Shown here piece by piece: positions 1-8,035 of a stretch of 34,617 bases of DNA. Numbering within the stretch: the stretch's first letter is position 1; the number at the start of each line of letters is the position of its first letter. The notes beneath the pieces were generated by a model, which worked only from the letters and a program-made list of their open reading frames with translations, did not search any database and was not told the DNA's origin. Made by a program: the position numbers and the translations under genes. The stretch spans positions 1 to 34,617 of the forward strand of contig CAIULL010000234.1 in assembly GCA_903899985.1 (NCBI GenBank), given 5' to 3'. This stretch comes from an uncultured Schlesneria sp. (GTDB lineage Bacteria > Planctomycetota > Planctomycetia > Planctomycetales > Planctomycetaceae).

Positions 1-32
1 AGTAAGCCAGCTCGTACCCGAGCTGGCTTACT
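1..32 (-). terminator. Perfect hairpin downstream of tRNA-Pro
   Basis: Positions 1-14 and 19-32 are perfect reverse complements (14 bp) around a 4-base loop. The hairpin starts 15 bases past the tRNA 3' end on the minus strand, so it most likely ends or processes the tRNA transcript. The T-tract that would confirm a terminator would lie before position 1 and is not visible. It could instead belong to a plus-strand gene ending outside the window, but the plus-strand flank (ctcttc) is a poor T-tract. Confidence 0.5.
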
Positions 33-46
33 CTCTTCAGCAGAAG

Positions 47-121
47 TCGGGATGACAGGATTCGAACCTGCGACTTCCTGGTCCCAAACCAGGCGCTCTA
101 GCCAAGCTGAGCTACATCCCG
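47..121 (-). tRNA. tRNA-Pro(UGG)
   Basis: On the minus strand the sequence folds as a complete cloverleaf. The acceptor stem CGGGATG pairs perfectly with CATCCCG, followed by discriminator A. T8, a D-arm with AGCTC, an anticodon stem CCTGG/CCAGG with loop TTTGGGA (anticodon TGG) and a T-arm with GGTTCGAATCC are all present. The first base pair C1-G72 is typical of bacterial tRNA-Pro. The 3' CCA is not encoded, so it must be added by the CCA-adding enzyme. Confidence 0.96.
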
Positions 122-167
122 CGCGAACAGAGAGTTTAGGGAGCGATGACCAAACCGTCAATGTCGC

Positions 168-183
168 TGTTTCACGTGAAACG
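168..183. promoter_or_regulatory. parS centromere-like site
   Basis: The sequence TGTTTCACGTGAAACG matches the canonical bacterial parS palindrome (TGTTTCACGTGAAACA) at 15 of 16 positions, with the core GTTTCACGTGAAAC intact. It lies 14 bases past the parB stop codon, between parB and tRNA-Pro. It is the expected loading site for ParB clamps in chromosome segregation. I saw no second copy in the window. Confidence 0.93.
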
Positions 184-197
184 AAAAGTTGTCAGAA

Positions 198-1142
198 TTA
201 TGCGGCTCGCTGTAATTTGCCCACGATTCTCTCGAAGTCATCATTTGACCCAAAATCGATAATAATCTTTCCTTTGTCCTTGGCTTTCCCAGAAAGCTTG
301 ATTTCAACGTTCGCCCCCAGCCAATCACGAAGCTGATTCTGAAGTCCCGCAATATGCGACGTGTGGCTGGCAGCAGGCGTCGCGGTCTTTTCTTCCGAAG
401 TGGGGAATGGAACAACGTCAGCATCTTTCGGAGCGATCAGTTCCCGAACCGCTTCTTCTGTCTTTCGAACTGACAAAGTCTCTTTTTGAATTCGTTGAGA
501 AAGCTCAACTCGCGCTTCTTCACTCTTCAGAGCCAACAGGGCGCGAGCGTGTCCCGCGCTGATCTTGTCCGCACGAAGATCAGTTTTCACCGCTTCCGGC
601 AGTTCCAAAAGTCGAAGCATGTTGCTGACGGTCGATCGTTCGAACGAGAGTCGCCGAGCCAGGTCTTCGATCGTGCAACCGAATCGTTTCAAATAGTCCT
701 GAAACGCGATTGCCTTTTCAAGGACATTCAGGTCCTGACGCTTCAGATTTTCTTCGAGCGCGACTTCGCTGACCTGCTGATCGGTGAGACTGAGAACTCG
801 ACACGGAACCTGATGGAGGCCTGCTTTTTTGGCGGAGATCAATCGACGCTCACCAGCGATCAGCTGGTAGCCGTCTCCAGCGACTCGAACGAGTAGCGGC
901 TGCAAAACCCCGTGGATTCGAATGCTGTCGACCAATTCATTAATTGCTGCCTGATCAAAATCTTGCCTCGGCTGAAACGGATTCCGCTCGATCAGTTCTA
1001 CGGAAATCTCTGTCTGACTGGAAGCATTCGCCTCATCGGTACCACCGATCGAAGCGGTTCCCATCAGAGCGTTCAAGCCACGTCCAAGTCGTCGTCGTGA
1101 CGGTTCGGGAATGGAATGTTCTTGACCAAGTTGCTCGTCCAT
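198..1142 (-). CDS. parB: Chromosome-partitioning protein ParB
   Basis: This 314-residue protein is a ParB/Spo0J-family CTPase clamp that binds parS and spreads on DNA during origin segregation. The N-terminal RRRLGRGLNAL segment (about 17-26) is the typical ParA-contacting region. NPFQPR (about 54-59), the CTP-binding box GERR (97-100) and the ENLKRQDLN segment (131-139) follow. A helix-turn-helix sits at about 157-179, and the C-terminal dimerisation region ends in an IIIDF...FERIV segment. The ATG at 1142 is chosen because AAGGAAAG precedes it and a ParB N-terminus begins there; a longer upstream extension has no family resemblance. Length fits the family (about 280-320). The adjacent parS strongly supports the call. 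No parA lies upstream, where the next gene is a glycosyltransferase. Confidence 0.96.
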   Translation of the reverse strand: MDEQLGQEHSIPEPSRRRLGRGLNALMGTASIGGTDEANASSQTEISVELIERNPFQPRQDFDQAAINELVDSIRIHGVLQPLLVRVAGDGYQLIAGERRLISAKKAGLHQVPCRVLSLTDQQVSEVALEENLKRQDLNVLEKAIAFQDYLKRFGCTIEDLARRLSFERSTVSNMLRLLELPEAVKTDLRADKISAGHARALLALKSEEARVELSQRIQKETLSVRKTEEAVRELIAPKDADVVPFPTSEEKTATPAASHTSHIAGLQNQLRDWLGANVEIKLSGKAKDKGKIIIDFGSNDDFERIVGKLQRAA

Positions 1143-1364
1143 GATTCTTTCCTTGGCGAAACGCATCTCCGCCGCGCAATCCTTGGCGGCGTAAATTGAC
1201 TGACAAAGGTGAGGCGCTGGGTAGAAGTCGATTGTAATCGCGACCCTGAAAAACGGACAAGAGGAACTTACGAAGCGAATCGTCGACGTAAAATGAAAGG
1301 CGAATTGGACAGAAGTCAAAGCAACGACCTGAGGATCTCAAATGATCAAAATCGCGAGATCGAC

Positions 1365-3191
1365 TCACTTCACGAAACGAAAAAGCTTCGATTCGGGTCG
1401 AGAATACAAATACATTGGCCTCGGCATTTCATCAAACAGAACGAGATGGCTTGGCAGCTCTTGCATTCGGCTCGCAAATTCAAAGCGGTACGAACTTAGC
1501 AATTCTCGGTCATCTACGGACATTGCTGAATCTCGTGAGGGGAACGCGACGAACGTCGGTCGCACAGCCGGGCTCTGCATAAACCCCAGCCCCTGAACCG
1601 GTCCCACCGCCGGCAGTCCCTCAGCCTTAAGACCAAAAAACAACGCTGGATCACCCATCACGTATACGACTGCCTCACTCTCCGAAAAACCCGAACTCTC
1701 AGCTTCTTTTCGGATGTCTGCGGCGAATTGTCGTGCGGTCGACAGTACGCACGTTCGATCACTCCAGGCAAAAGCGCTACCACTCATGAGTCGTGCTGCA
1801 GAGCTCAAGGCCATGGATAATACGGCGACTTTGAATATCGAAAACCGCAAACCGGACCCTGGTTTTTCGCTTCCGGAATACGATCGACGCAGCCAGATTT
1901 CTACTCCGAGGCCGATACAAATCCACGTTGAGCAAAGCCATGGTAGAACAAGTCGAGGGTAGGGGTAATAAAATGGCGTTGCCAAGGTCAGGCCTGCGAA
2001 CCAAGTCGCGATCACGCAAATCGACAGCCGTAACGACGATTGGCGGCACTGAAAGACGAGCATCAAACAAATCATTGCGCTCAAAACGAGGCTTGCCAAT
2101 GGTACCAGCAGCGGAGTGACCGACGTGAAAGCCCAATCGCGAAGACCTGCAACGAGGTGACGCCATCCCCCGCTTTGAGCGTAATTGAAATACAAGTCTG
2201 GTCGAAACGGGATCATTTCCCCCGGATATTGGCGATTTTGAAATGGCCCGTAAAAGATATCCAGTGGGTTTTCGTAAAGGCCAACGTTTTTGAGTTGCCT
2301 CCATGCAGAACTTGCCCAGACTGATTTGAACCCGTCGGAGCCGAATCCGACAACGTATTTTCGGTGGTTTGAAGCGACCGCCGAATATCCGCCATGTATC
2401 TGAAGCCCCCACAAAACGGGTGACCATGCGAAAATGGCGAGCGTCGCAATCAATAGCCAACAGCTGCAAATGCGGGAAATTTGCCGATCGTTTCGTGGAG
2501 TCAACAGCTGCCAAAGCGTCCCACCTGCGAGGCCAATTGCCAAGGGAAGCCACCCGTTGTACTTCGTCCACCAGGCTAACGCCGTGAAAAAGCCGGCCAG
2601 AAAAATGTTTCGCCAGGGCAACGTGACCAGGCCTCTGTTCGACTTTTGCTTGTCCCGCCCATTCGGAAGAACGTCTTTTGCTGCGCACGCTGCAAATGTT
2701 CGTTCAATAAAATAGACAGCCCACAGGATGAAAAGAGTAACGGGAACGTCGGTCAAAGCGGCACGACTGTAGCTCGCGTGGAAGTCGCTTGTTGCTACGA
2801 GCCAGGCGGACGTCAATCCAGCGACTGGCCCAAACCATCGACGACAGACCCACCAGATCGATGGGATCATGGCGATCCCGGCAATCAGGCAAGGGATGAT
2901 TGGGATAAATCCCGTTGGCTTGATCCCGCATAACGACGCGATAATCATGGTCCATTCAATGACCGCAGGCAGCAGCGGCGGGGCGTACAGGTACCGAGCG
3001 GGATACGAAAAATTATCTTCGGGTCCGAACCAGAAATTCGAGGCATAAACACCCTCGTCAAAATGTTCGACGGCCATTCGACTGGGGTAGCTCAATCGAA
3101 TAATCGAGCCAAATAGGATCGCCCCCCAAAGCCAGAACAGCTCGGCACGCGAAATCGCTTTTGGATGCGTTGATAGAATGGTCATGTCCAT
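1365..3191 (-). CDS. PMT/ArnT-like membrane glycosyltransferase
   Basis: This protein of about 608 residues has many hydrophobic helices and resembles the dolichyl-phosphate-mannose mannosyltransferase / ArnT superfamily (GT39/GT83, GT-C fold). These enzymes transfer sugars from polyprenyl-phosphate donors at the outer face of the cytoplasmic membrane. After the first helix comes the acidic motif FDEGVYA (about 44-50), the usual catalytic Asp position in the first periplasmic loop. A later SYSRAALTDVP segment matches the conserved loop after the early helices. The soluble C-terminal part is not diagnostic. The start at 3191 avoids running into the divergent TPR gene; no strong ribosome-binding site is visible, and 3185 is an alternative. 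Substrate is unknown. A link to the polyprenol-kinase-like gene near 21.4-22.1 kb is speculative. Confidence 0.8.
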   Translation of the reverse strand: MDMTILSTHPKAISRAELFWLWGAILFGSIIRLSYPSRMAVEHFDEGVYASNFWFGPEDNFSYPARYLYAPPLLPAVIEWTMIIASLCGIKPTGFIPIIPCLIAGIAMIPSIWWVCRRWFGPVAGLTSAWLVATSDFHASYSRAALTDVPVTLFILWAVYFIERTFAACAAKDVLPNGRDKQKSNRGLVTLPWRNIFLAGFFTALAWWTKYNGWLPLAIGLAGGTLWQLLTPRNDRQISRICSCWLLIATLAIFAWSPVLWGLQIHGGYSAVASNHRKYVVGFGSDGFKSVWASSAWRQLKNVGLYENPLDIFYGPFQNRQYPGEMIPFRPDLYFNYAQSGGWRHLVAGLRDWAFTSVTPLLVPLASLVLSAMICLMLVFQCRQSSLRLSICVIATWFAGLTLATPFYYPYPRLVLPWLCSTWICIGLGVEIWLRRSYSGSEKPGSGLRFSIFKVAVLSMALSSAARLMSGSAFAWSDRTCVLSTARQFAADIRKEAESSGFSESEAVVYVMGDPALFFGLKAEGLPAVGPVQGLGFMQSPAVRPTFVAFPSRDSAMSVDDRELLSSYRFEFASRMQELPSHLVLFDEMPRPMYLYSRPESKLFRFVK

Positions 3192-3289
3192 GCAAAAATG
3201 ATATCGCGCCGACAGTTGGATCGCCTTCCTCAAGCCTCTATGATTCCACTGGAAGTTAACGGACCACAGTTCAGAAGGAAAACTCAAGC

Positions 3290-3637
3290 ATGTCCAATCC
3301 TGACCAGATGTATGACGAAGCCATCGCCCTGAAAGACAAAGGTAATCTGCCTGGTGCCGTCGAAAAGCTCTTGGAAATCGAAGCGTTGGCACCAACTCAT
3401 ACGTTGACCCATTCGGCTCTTGCCATCATGCTTCAGAAACTGGGCAAGTACGACGAAGCCATTGCTCACGCTAAAAAGGTTGTCGAACTGAATCCGAACG
3501 ATTCGTTTTCCCAATCACAGCTATCCGTGATTTACCAGAGATGTGGGCGGATTCCCGAAGCCGAAGACGCTCTCGCACGAAGCCGCACAATGCACGCCGG
3601 CGGTGGGTGCGGTAGCGGTGGATGCGGGCATCATTGA
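3290..3637 (+). CDS. Small TPR protein with Cys/Gly/His C-terminal tail
   Basis: This 115-residue soluble protein consists of about two and a half tetratricopeptide repeats (roughly residues 5-100, for example GKYDEAIAHAKKVVELNPND). It ends in a short low-complexity tail, GGGCGSGGCGHH, containing two Cys and two His. TPRs mediate protein-protein contacts, and the tail looks like a metal- or cofactor-binding segment. The ATG follows GAAGGA at a usable distance. It diverges from the glycosyltransferase (98 bp between starts) and has its own hairpin terminator downstream. I recall similar small proteins in planctomycetes but no assigned function. Possible roles, such as metal delivery or cofactor assembly, are inference from the tail only. 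Confidence 0.85.
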   Translation: MSNPDQMYDEAIALKDKGNLPGAVEKLLEIEALAPTHTLTHSALAIMLQKLGKYDEAIAHAKKVVELNPNDSFSQSQLSVIYQRCGRIPEAEDALARSRTMHAGGGCGSGGCGHH

Positions 3638-3988
3638 CAGATGGAAATCTCGCAATCTTCCTGATCGGCAGACCACGGTATTGGAGTCATTTCCAATGCC
3701 GTGGTTTCACTTTCTGATCTTGTCGCAGACCATGTCTCAGTCGAGTTGGCAATTTTTAACCGTCTTCATGCATGGCGCGTCCCTCAACGACTCTGCAGAT
3801 TTCAATGCAGGTTACCGAAAAAATGACCATTTTACGGATCAGAATGCCGGAGATGAGATTCTCGCACGGCGGGTTTTCGGTTATGTAACGACGCGGCAAC
3901 GCTTCCCGCAGTCTTGCCAGGTCGAATCCGCAGGTGAAAACATGTGCACGTAGAACGTGTCGCGCATTTGAAAAGACAGGTGAAACGT
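3638..3988 (+). other. Intergenic region between TPR gene and GH57 gene
   Basis: These 351 bases hold the TPR-gene terminator (3673-3715) and then about 270 bases with no convincing gene, RNA or promoter. Reading frames here are antisense or out-of-frame extensions of the GH57 region. Confidence 0.6.
3673..3715 (+). terminator. Hairpin terminator of the TPR gene
   Basis: Arms at 3673-3685 (CCACGGTATTGGA) and 3692-3704 (TCCAATGCCGTGG) pair over 13 positions with one G-T wobble and a 6-base loop. A T-rich stretch (TTTCACTTT) follows. The hairpin lies 36 bases past the TPR stop codon, as expected of a Rho-independent terminator. Confidence 0.75.
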
Positions 3989-6187
3989 ATGAACGGACAT
4001 GTACGGTTAATTCTGACGCTGCACAATCACCAGCCCGTCGGCAATTTTGATGGCGTGTTTGAAGCCGCTTTTCAGGACAGCTACGTCCCGTTTCTGAATG
4101 TCCTGCAGGACTTTCCCGAGCTGCCGATCGTATTACACGTTTCAGGAAGTCTGCTGGACTGGCTCGCCAGGAATCATCCGGAATACGTCGCACGCATCCG
4201 CGAATTTGTCCAGCGCGGCCAAATTGAATTGCTCGGAGGCCCCTATTACGAACCCATCCTGGCATCGATCCCTCGACGTGATCGAATCGGCCAGATTCAA
4301 CTTTACAAAAGACATCTCGAAAACTTGTTTGAGACTCGAGTGCGCGGAATGTGGGTTCCCGAGCGAGTCTGGGAACAATCATTCGCAGGTGACATTGTTG
4401 AAGCGGGTATGGAATACACCCTGCTCGATGACACTCACTTTCGCAATGCCGGTCTGAATGAAGACGAGTTGCAAGGATACTATCTGACAGAAGAAAGCGG
4501 CCGTCTACTAAAGGTGTTCGCTGGCGGCGAGCGATTAAGATATCTGATCCCGTACGCGGATCCACAAGACCTGATCAATCACTGCCGACATATTGCAGAG
4601 CGTTACCCGAACGCCGTTTTGATTTTCGGGGACGACGGCGAGAAATTTGGAGTCTGGCCGGGCTCGAAAGATCACGTTTACCGTGACGGATGGCTGCGTC
4701 GCTTCTTCTCGACACTGCGAGACAATAAACAATGGCTCCATGTCACGACGATGTCGGAGACGGTCGATCAAGTCTCTCCGATCGGTCGGATCTACATTCC
4801 CGACGCGAGTTATCGGGAAATGACCGAATGGGCATTGCCAACCGAAAAGCAGACGCACTACCGCAATCTGATCGCAGCGAATGAGCAGAGACATGACTGG
4901 CATTCGATGCGCCAGTTCGTCCGTGCGGGCTTCTGGCGGAATTTTCTCGTGAAGTACCCCGAAGCGAACGAAATGTATGCGAGAATGGTACAAGTGAGTC
5001 GGCGACTTGAAGAAGTATCAATCAGCCCATCCCAAGGAACGGCCGCTCAACTTCCTGCCGAAGCTCGTCGCGAACTTTACCGAGGTCAATGTAACTGCCC
5101 CTATTGGCATGGAGCCTTCGGTGGCCTGTATCTGCCACACCTCAGAAACGCGATTTACAGCAGTCTAATTTCCGCTGAGACAATGCTGGAACGTGCCTCG
5201 GGACGCAGGGGTCATTGGGTGGACATCCAGGCAGAGGATTTCAACCTCGATGCGAGAAAAGAAATTCGTCTCTCCGGAGATCGACTGATCGCCTATCTGT
5301 CGCCGGGAAAAGGCGGACACCTTTACGAGCTGGATGTTCGACAAATTCGCACGAATCTGCTGGCAACATTAAATCGACGGTCGGAGCCTTATCACGACCG
5401 GGTTCGTCAACATGCGGGACAGCCCGCCAGCGACAGTGGTGGCGGTGTCGATCCCAACGGCGGCGTCCGATTCAAACAACCGGATCTGGACCAGAAGCTG
5501 CAATACGATGCCTGGCCTCGTAAAAGCCTGGTCGATCATTTTCTGCAGCCAGGTTTATCCCACGAAAACTTTACTCACGGGCACGGAGAAATCGGCGACT
5601 TCGTCGAAGGGGTCTATCTCTCAAAAATCCGACGCTCAGATGAACGGGTCGAAGCAACAATGTGGCGCGATGGCAAACTTGGACCATTTCAGGTGAAAGT
5701 GAACAAGACCATAGCGCTTTCGTCCCTTCAGGCCAGTTCGCTTGAAATCACGTACTCTCTGGAACATCTGCCTGCGGGGTTGCCGATCCATTTTGGCATC
5801 GAATTCAACTTTGCCGCGATGGCGGCGAATGCACACGACCGCTACTACTATGATGACCGAGGGCTGAACTTGGGTCAGTTGGAAACACTGAATTCGACGA
5901 CACCCTCGACTCGAATCGGACTTGTTGATGAATGGCTTGGACTGGATGTTTCGATGGACGTCTCGCAGCCAGCCTGCTTCTGGACTCAGCCAATTCAGAC
6001 CGTCAGTCAATCGGAAAGTGGTTTTGAATTAGTCCATCAAAGTTGCTCAGTGATGCCCCACTGGGAATTCATGGCACCTGGCGACGGGACATGGAAAGTG
6101 ACACTGATCCTTTCGCTGGATACCTCAGCTGCCCAGGCACGAGAACTGGCGGAACGTTCTGCCACAAGGTTCGCGCCAACAATCTAG
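3989..6187 (+). CDS. GH57 4-alpha-glucanotransferase / alpha-amylase
   Basis: This protein of about 732 residues is a glycoside hydrolase family 57 enzyme acting on alpha-1,4-glucans. Conserved regions appear in order: HNHQP (12-16), GGPYYEPIL (83-91), WVPERVWE (122-129) with the likely nucleophile Glu125, and FGDDGEKFGVWP (213-224) with the likely acid Asp216. These sit at a constant offset of 2 from Glu123 and Asp214 of the Thermococcus litoralis 4-alpha-glucanotransferase. The C-terminal half (about 400-730) resembles the DUF1925/DUF1926 beta-sandwich domains of that subgroup. The ATG at 3989 has AGG about 8 bases upstream; an in-frame ATG at 3944 would add 15 residues without a better site. 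No signal peptide is seen, so it is probably cytoplasmic, in glycogen or maltodextrin turnover. Glucanotransferase versus amylase cannot be settled from sequence. Confidence 0.88.
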   Translation: MNGHVRLILTLHNHQPVGNFDGVFEAAFQDSYVPFLNVLQDFPELPIVLHVSGSLLDWLARNHPEYVARIREFVQRGQIELLGGPYYEPILASIPRRDRIGQIQLYKRHLENLFETRVRGMWVPERVWEQSFAGDIVEAGMEYTLLDDTHFRNAGLNEDELQGYYLTEESGRLLKVFAGGERLRYLIPYADPQDLINHCRHIAERYPNAVLIFGDDGEKFGVWPGSKDHVYRDGWLRRFFSTLRDNKQWLHVTTMSETVDQVSPIGRIYIPDASYREMTEWALPTEKQTHYRNLIAANEQRHDWHSMRQFVRAGFWRNFLVKYPEANEMYARMVQVSRRLEEVSISPSQGTAAQLPAEARRELYRGQCNCPYWHGAFGGLYLPHLRNAIYSSLISAETMLERASGRRGHWVDIQAEDFNLDARKEIRLSGDRLIAYLSPGKGGHLYELDVRQIRTNLLATLNRRSEPYHDRVRQHAGQPASDSGGGVDPNGGVRFKQPDLDQKLQYDAWPRKSLVDHFLQPGLSHENFTHGHGEIGDFVEGVYLSKIRRSDERVEATMWRDGKLGPFQVKVNKTIALSSLQASSLEITYSLEHLPAGLPIHFGIEFNFAAMAANAHDRYYYDDRGLNLGQLETLNSTTPSTRIGLVDEWLGLDVSMDVSQPACFWTQPIQTVSQSESGFELVHQSCSVMPHWEFMAPGDGTWKVTLILSLDTSAAQARELAERSATRFAPTI

Positions 6188-6240
6188 TCGAAGTCGTCGA
6201 GTTCACTTCGTCGCTCCAAACTCTGGATCTTGGTCTATCT

Positions 6241-7212
6241 ATGTCGTCGGTATCCGTTCAAGCGAAGACGCTTTTCATGTCTTCGCTGATCATATCCTTG
6301 AACTGCATGTTCGTTTGGTCTGCGGAACGTTTACCCGAGGGTAATGCAACAATCCGTGCAAAAGCGGGCAATTCCGAAATCGTGATTCTGACGACGGAAC
6401 GACTCGCAGGGGCGATTCATTCACTCACGTGGGACGGTCGCGAATTTATCGATAGTGCCGATCACGGTCGCCAGCTTCAATCGGCAGCGAATTTTGACGC
6501 CGAACTCCCTTTGACCGCCGAAACATTCAATCCGACAGAGGCGGGTTCGCGAAAAGACGGAGCGGGCCCAACATCGACAAGCCGGCTGTTACATTTGATC
6601 GCGAATGGAAACCAGCTTCAGACCACAAATCAAATGGCATTCTGGCTCAGTCCGACTGAAAAATCAGATGGGAATCTGGCCAAGAATAAAGTCGATCTTT
6701 CAAATCATCTCGTGACCAAGCGTGTGCAGATTGGACAACGGAATCTGCCCCATGTCATTCGGTATGACGTCACATTCTCGGTACCAATCGGTGAACGACA
6801 CCGGCATGCCGTGTTTGAAGCCGTGACTGGATACATGCCGGCCGAATTTGAAGTCTTCCTGAAATACAACGTGGCCAAAGACTCGATAGAGCCACTTGAC
6901 GACGGCCCAGGCGAACAATCGTTCCCGGTGATACTCTCTAACAAACCGGGCACACACGCGATGGGAATTTATTCGCCCGATCAACCTTCTCGCGGATACG
7001 AATCCGCAGGATACGGTCGCTTCCGGTTCCCTCACGAAAAGGTCGTCAAGTGGAATTGCGTCTTTCGAATTGACGGCAATGGGGACGGAATCGCTCCCGG
7101 TGAATACTCGTTCCGCAATTTTGTAATCGTCGGCGACCTGTCAACAGTGAAAGAATCACTGCGGGAACTGCATCGTGAATTCGCGAAACCGACCGATTCG
7201 GTTCGAAAGTAG
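6241..7212 (+). CDS. Secreted protein of unknown function
   Basis: This protein of about 323 residues has an N-terminal hydrophobic stretch (about 10-30, AKTLFMSSLIISLNCMFVW) followed by SAE, consistent with a signal peptide. The mature part is rich in beta-type sequence and polar loops. A DHGRQLQSA segment (about 80-88) recalls motifs I associate with planctomycete secreted sugar-binding or mutarotase-like proteins, but I do not recognise a defined family. The start is uncertain: 6277 is an alternative and an in-frame start inside the GH57 gene also exists. The gene begins 53 bases after the GH57 gene on the same strand and converges on sdhB with only 2 bases between the stop codons. Co-transcription with GH57 would suggest a carbohydrate role, but that is inference. 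Confidence 0.7.
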   Translation: MSSVSVQAKTLFMSSLIISLNCMFVWSAERLPEGNATIRAKAGNSEIVILTTERLAGAIHSLTWDGREFIDSADHGRQLQSAANFDAELPLTAETFNPTEAGSRKDGAGPTSTSRLLHLIANGNQLQTTNQMAFWLSPTEKSDGNLAKNKVDLSNHLVTKRVQIGQRNLPHVIRYDVTFSVPIGERHRHAVFEAVTGYMPAEFEVFLKYNVAKDSIEPLDDGPGEQSFPVILSNKPGTHAMGIYSPDQPSRGYESAGYGRFRFPHEKVVKWNCVFRIDGNGDGIAPGEYSFRNFVIVGDLSTVKESLRELHREFAKPTDSVRK

Positions 7213-7214
7213 TA

Positions 7215-7988
7215 TCATTCTTTTGAGAACAGTGCGGCCTTCATGTACTCTCGATTAAGCTGAGCAATATTCGTCAGTTTAATCTTGGCAGGACATGCTG
7301 CTTCACACTCACCGGTATTCGTACAATTCCCAAAGTGCTCTGCGTCCATCGTTGCGACCATATTCAGCACGCGCTTGCTACGTTCCGCTTGCCCCTGGGG
7401 CAAACTCGCGAGGTGTGAAACTTTCGCGGAAACAAACAGCATTGCAGACGCATTTTTGCAAGACGCGACACACGCACCACATCCAATACATGCAGCAGCG
7501 TTCATGGCTTCCTGCTGAACATGATGAGGGACGAGAGTGGTGTTGGCCTCGGGGGCGTTTCCAGTGTTAACCGAAACAAAGCCACCCGCTTGAATGATAC
7601 GATCGAATGCCGAACGATCGACAATCAGATCGCGAACGATTGGAAACGCTTTGGCAAGCCAAGGCTCAATCACGATCGTATCGCCGTCTTTAAAGCGTCG
7701 CATATGCAACTGACAGGTCGTCGTTCCGGAATCAGGACCGTGTGCCTGACCGTTGATGACAACCCCACACGTCCCGCAAATACCTTCACGACAATCGTGA
7801 TCGAAAGCGACTGGTTCTTCACCTGAGGTGATTAACTGCTGATTCAGGACATCGAGCATTTCAAGAAACGACATGTCGGTGGAGATGCCACTCACTTGAT
7901 ACGTCTTTAATCCACCCGGTTGTTTTGGACCGGCCTGTCGCCAGATCTTCAGAGTGAGATTCAAATTTTTTGAAGCAGCGTGGTTCAT
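7215..7988 (-). CDS. sdhB: Succinate dehydrogenase iron-sulfur subunit
   Basis: This 257-residue protein carries electrons from the flavoprotein to the membrane anchor of complex II. The N-terminal ferredoxin-like domain has the [2Fe-2S] ligands Cys66, Cys71, Cys74 and Cys92 ([11 protein letters not shown] ... TTTCQ). The C-terminal helical domain has [11 protein letters not shown] (167-177) and a second Cys cluster at 222, 228 and 232 for the [4Fe-4S] and [3Fe-4S] centres. It is the last gene of sdhC-sdhA-sdhB, with a 47-base gap after sdhA. GGAGAA lies about 10 bases before the ATG. The sequence resembles the Bacillus/epsilonproteobacterial type more than the E. coli type. Confidence 0.96.
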   Translation of the reverse strand: MNHAASKNLNLTLKIWRQAGPKQPGGLKTYQVSGISTDMSFLEMLDVLNQQLITSGEEPVAFDHDCREGICGTCGVVINGQAHGPDSGTTTCQLHMRRFKDGDTIVIEPWLAKAFPIVRDLIVDRSAFDRIIQAGGFVSVNTGNAPEANTTLVPHHVQQEAMNAAACIGCGACVASCKNASAMLFVSAKVSHLASLPQGQAERSKRVLNMVATMDAEHFGNCTNTGECEAACPAKIKLTNIAQLNREYMKAALFSKE

Positions 7989-8035
7989 GGTCTGGATATT
8001 CTCCGCGGCTCGAATTGAGGTCGCAAGACAAAAGG

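Noticed and set aside
1777-2688. Minus-strand reading frame (about 303 codons)
   Set aside because: Out-of-frame shadow of the membrane glycosyltransferase; very Arg-rich.
3756-4565. Minus-strand reading frame (about 269 codons)
   Set aside because: Mostly antisense to the GH57 gene, rich in Arg and Cys, with no ribosome-binding site or known motif.
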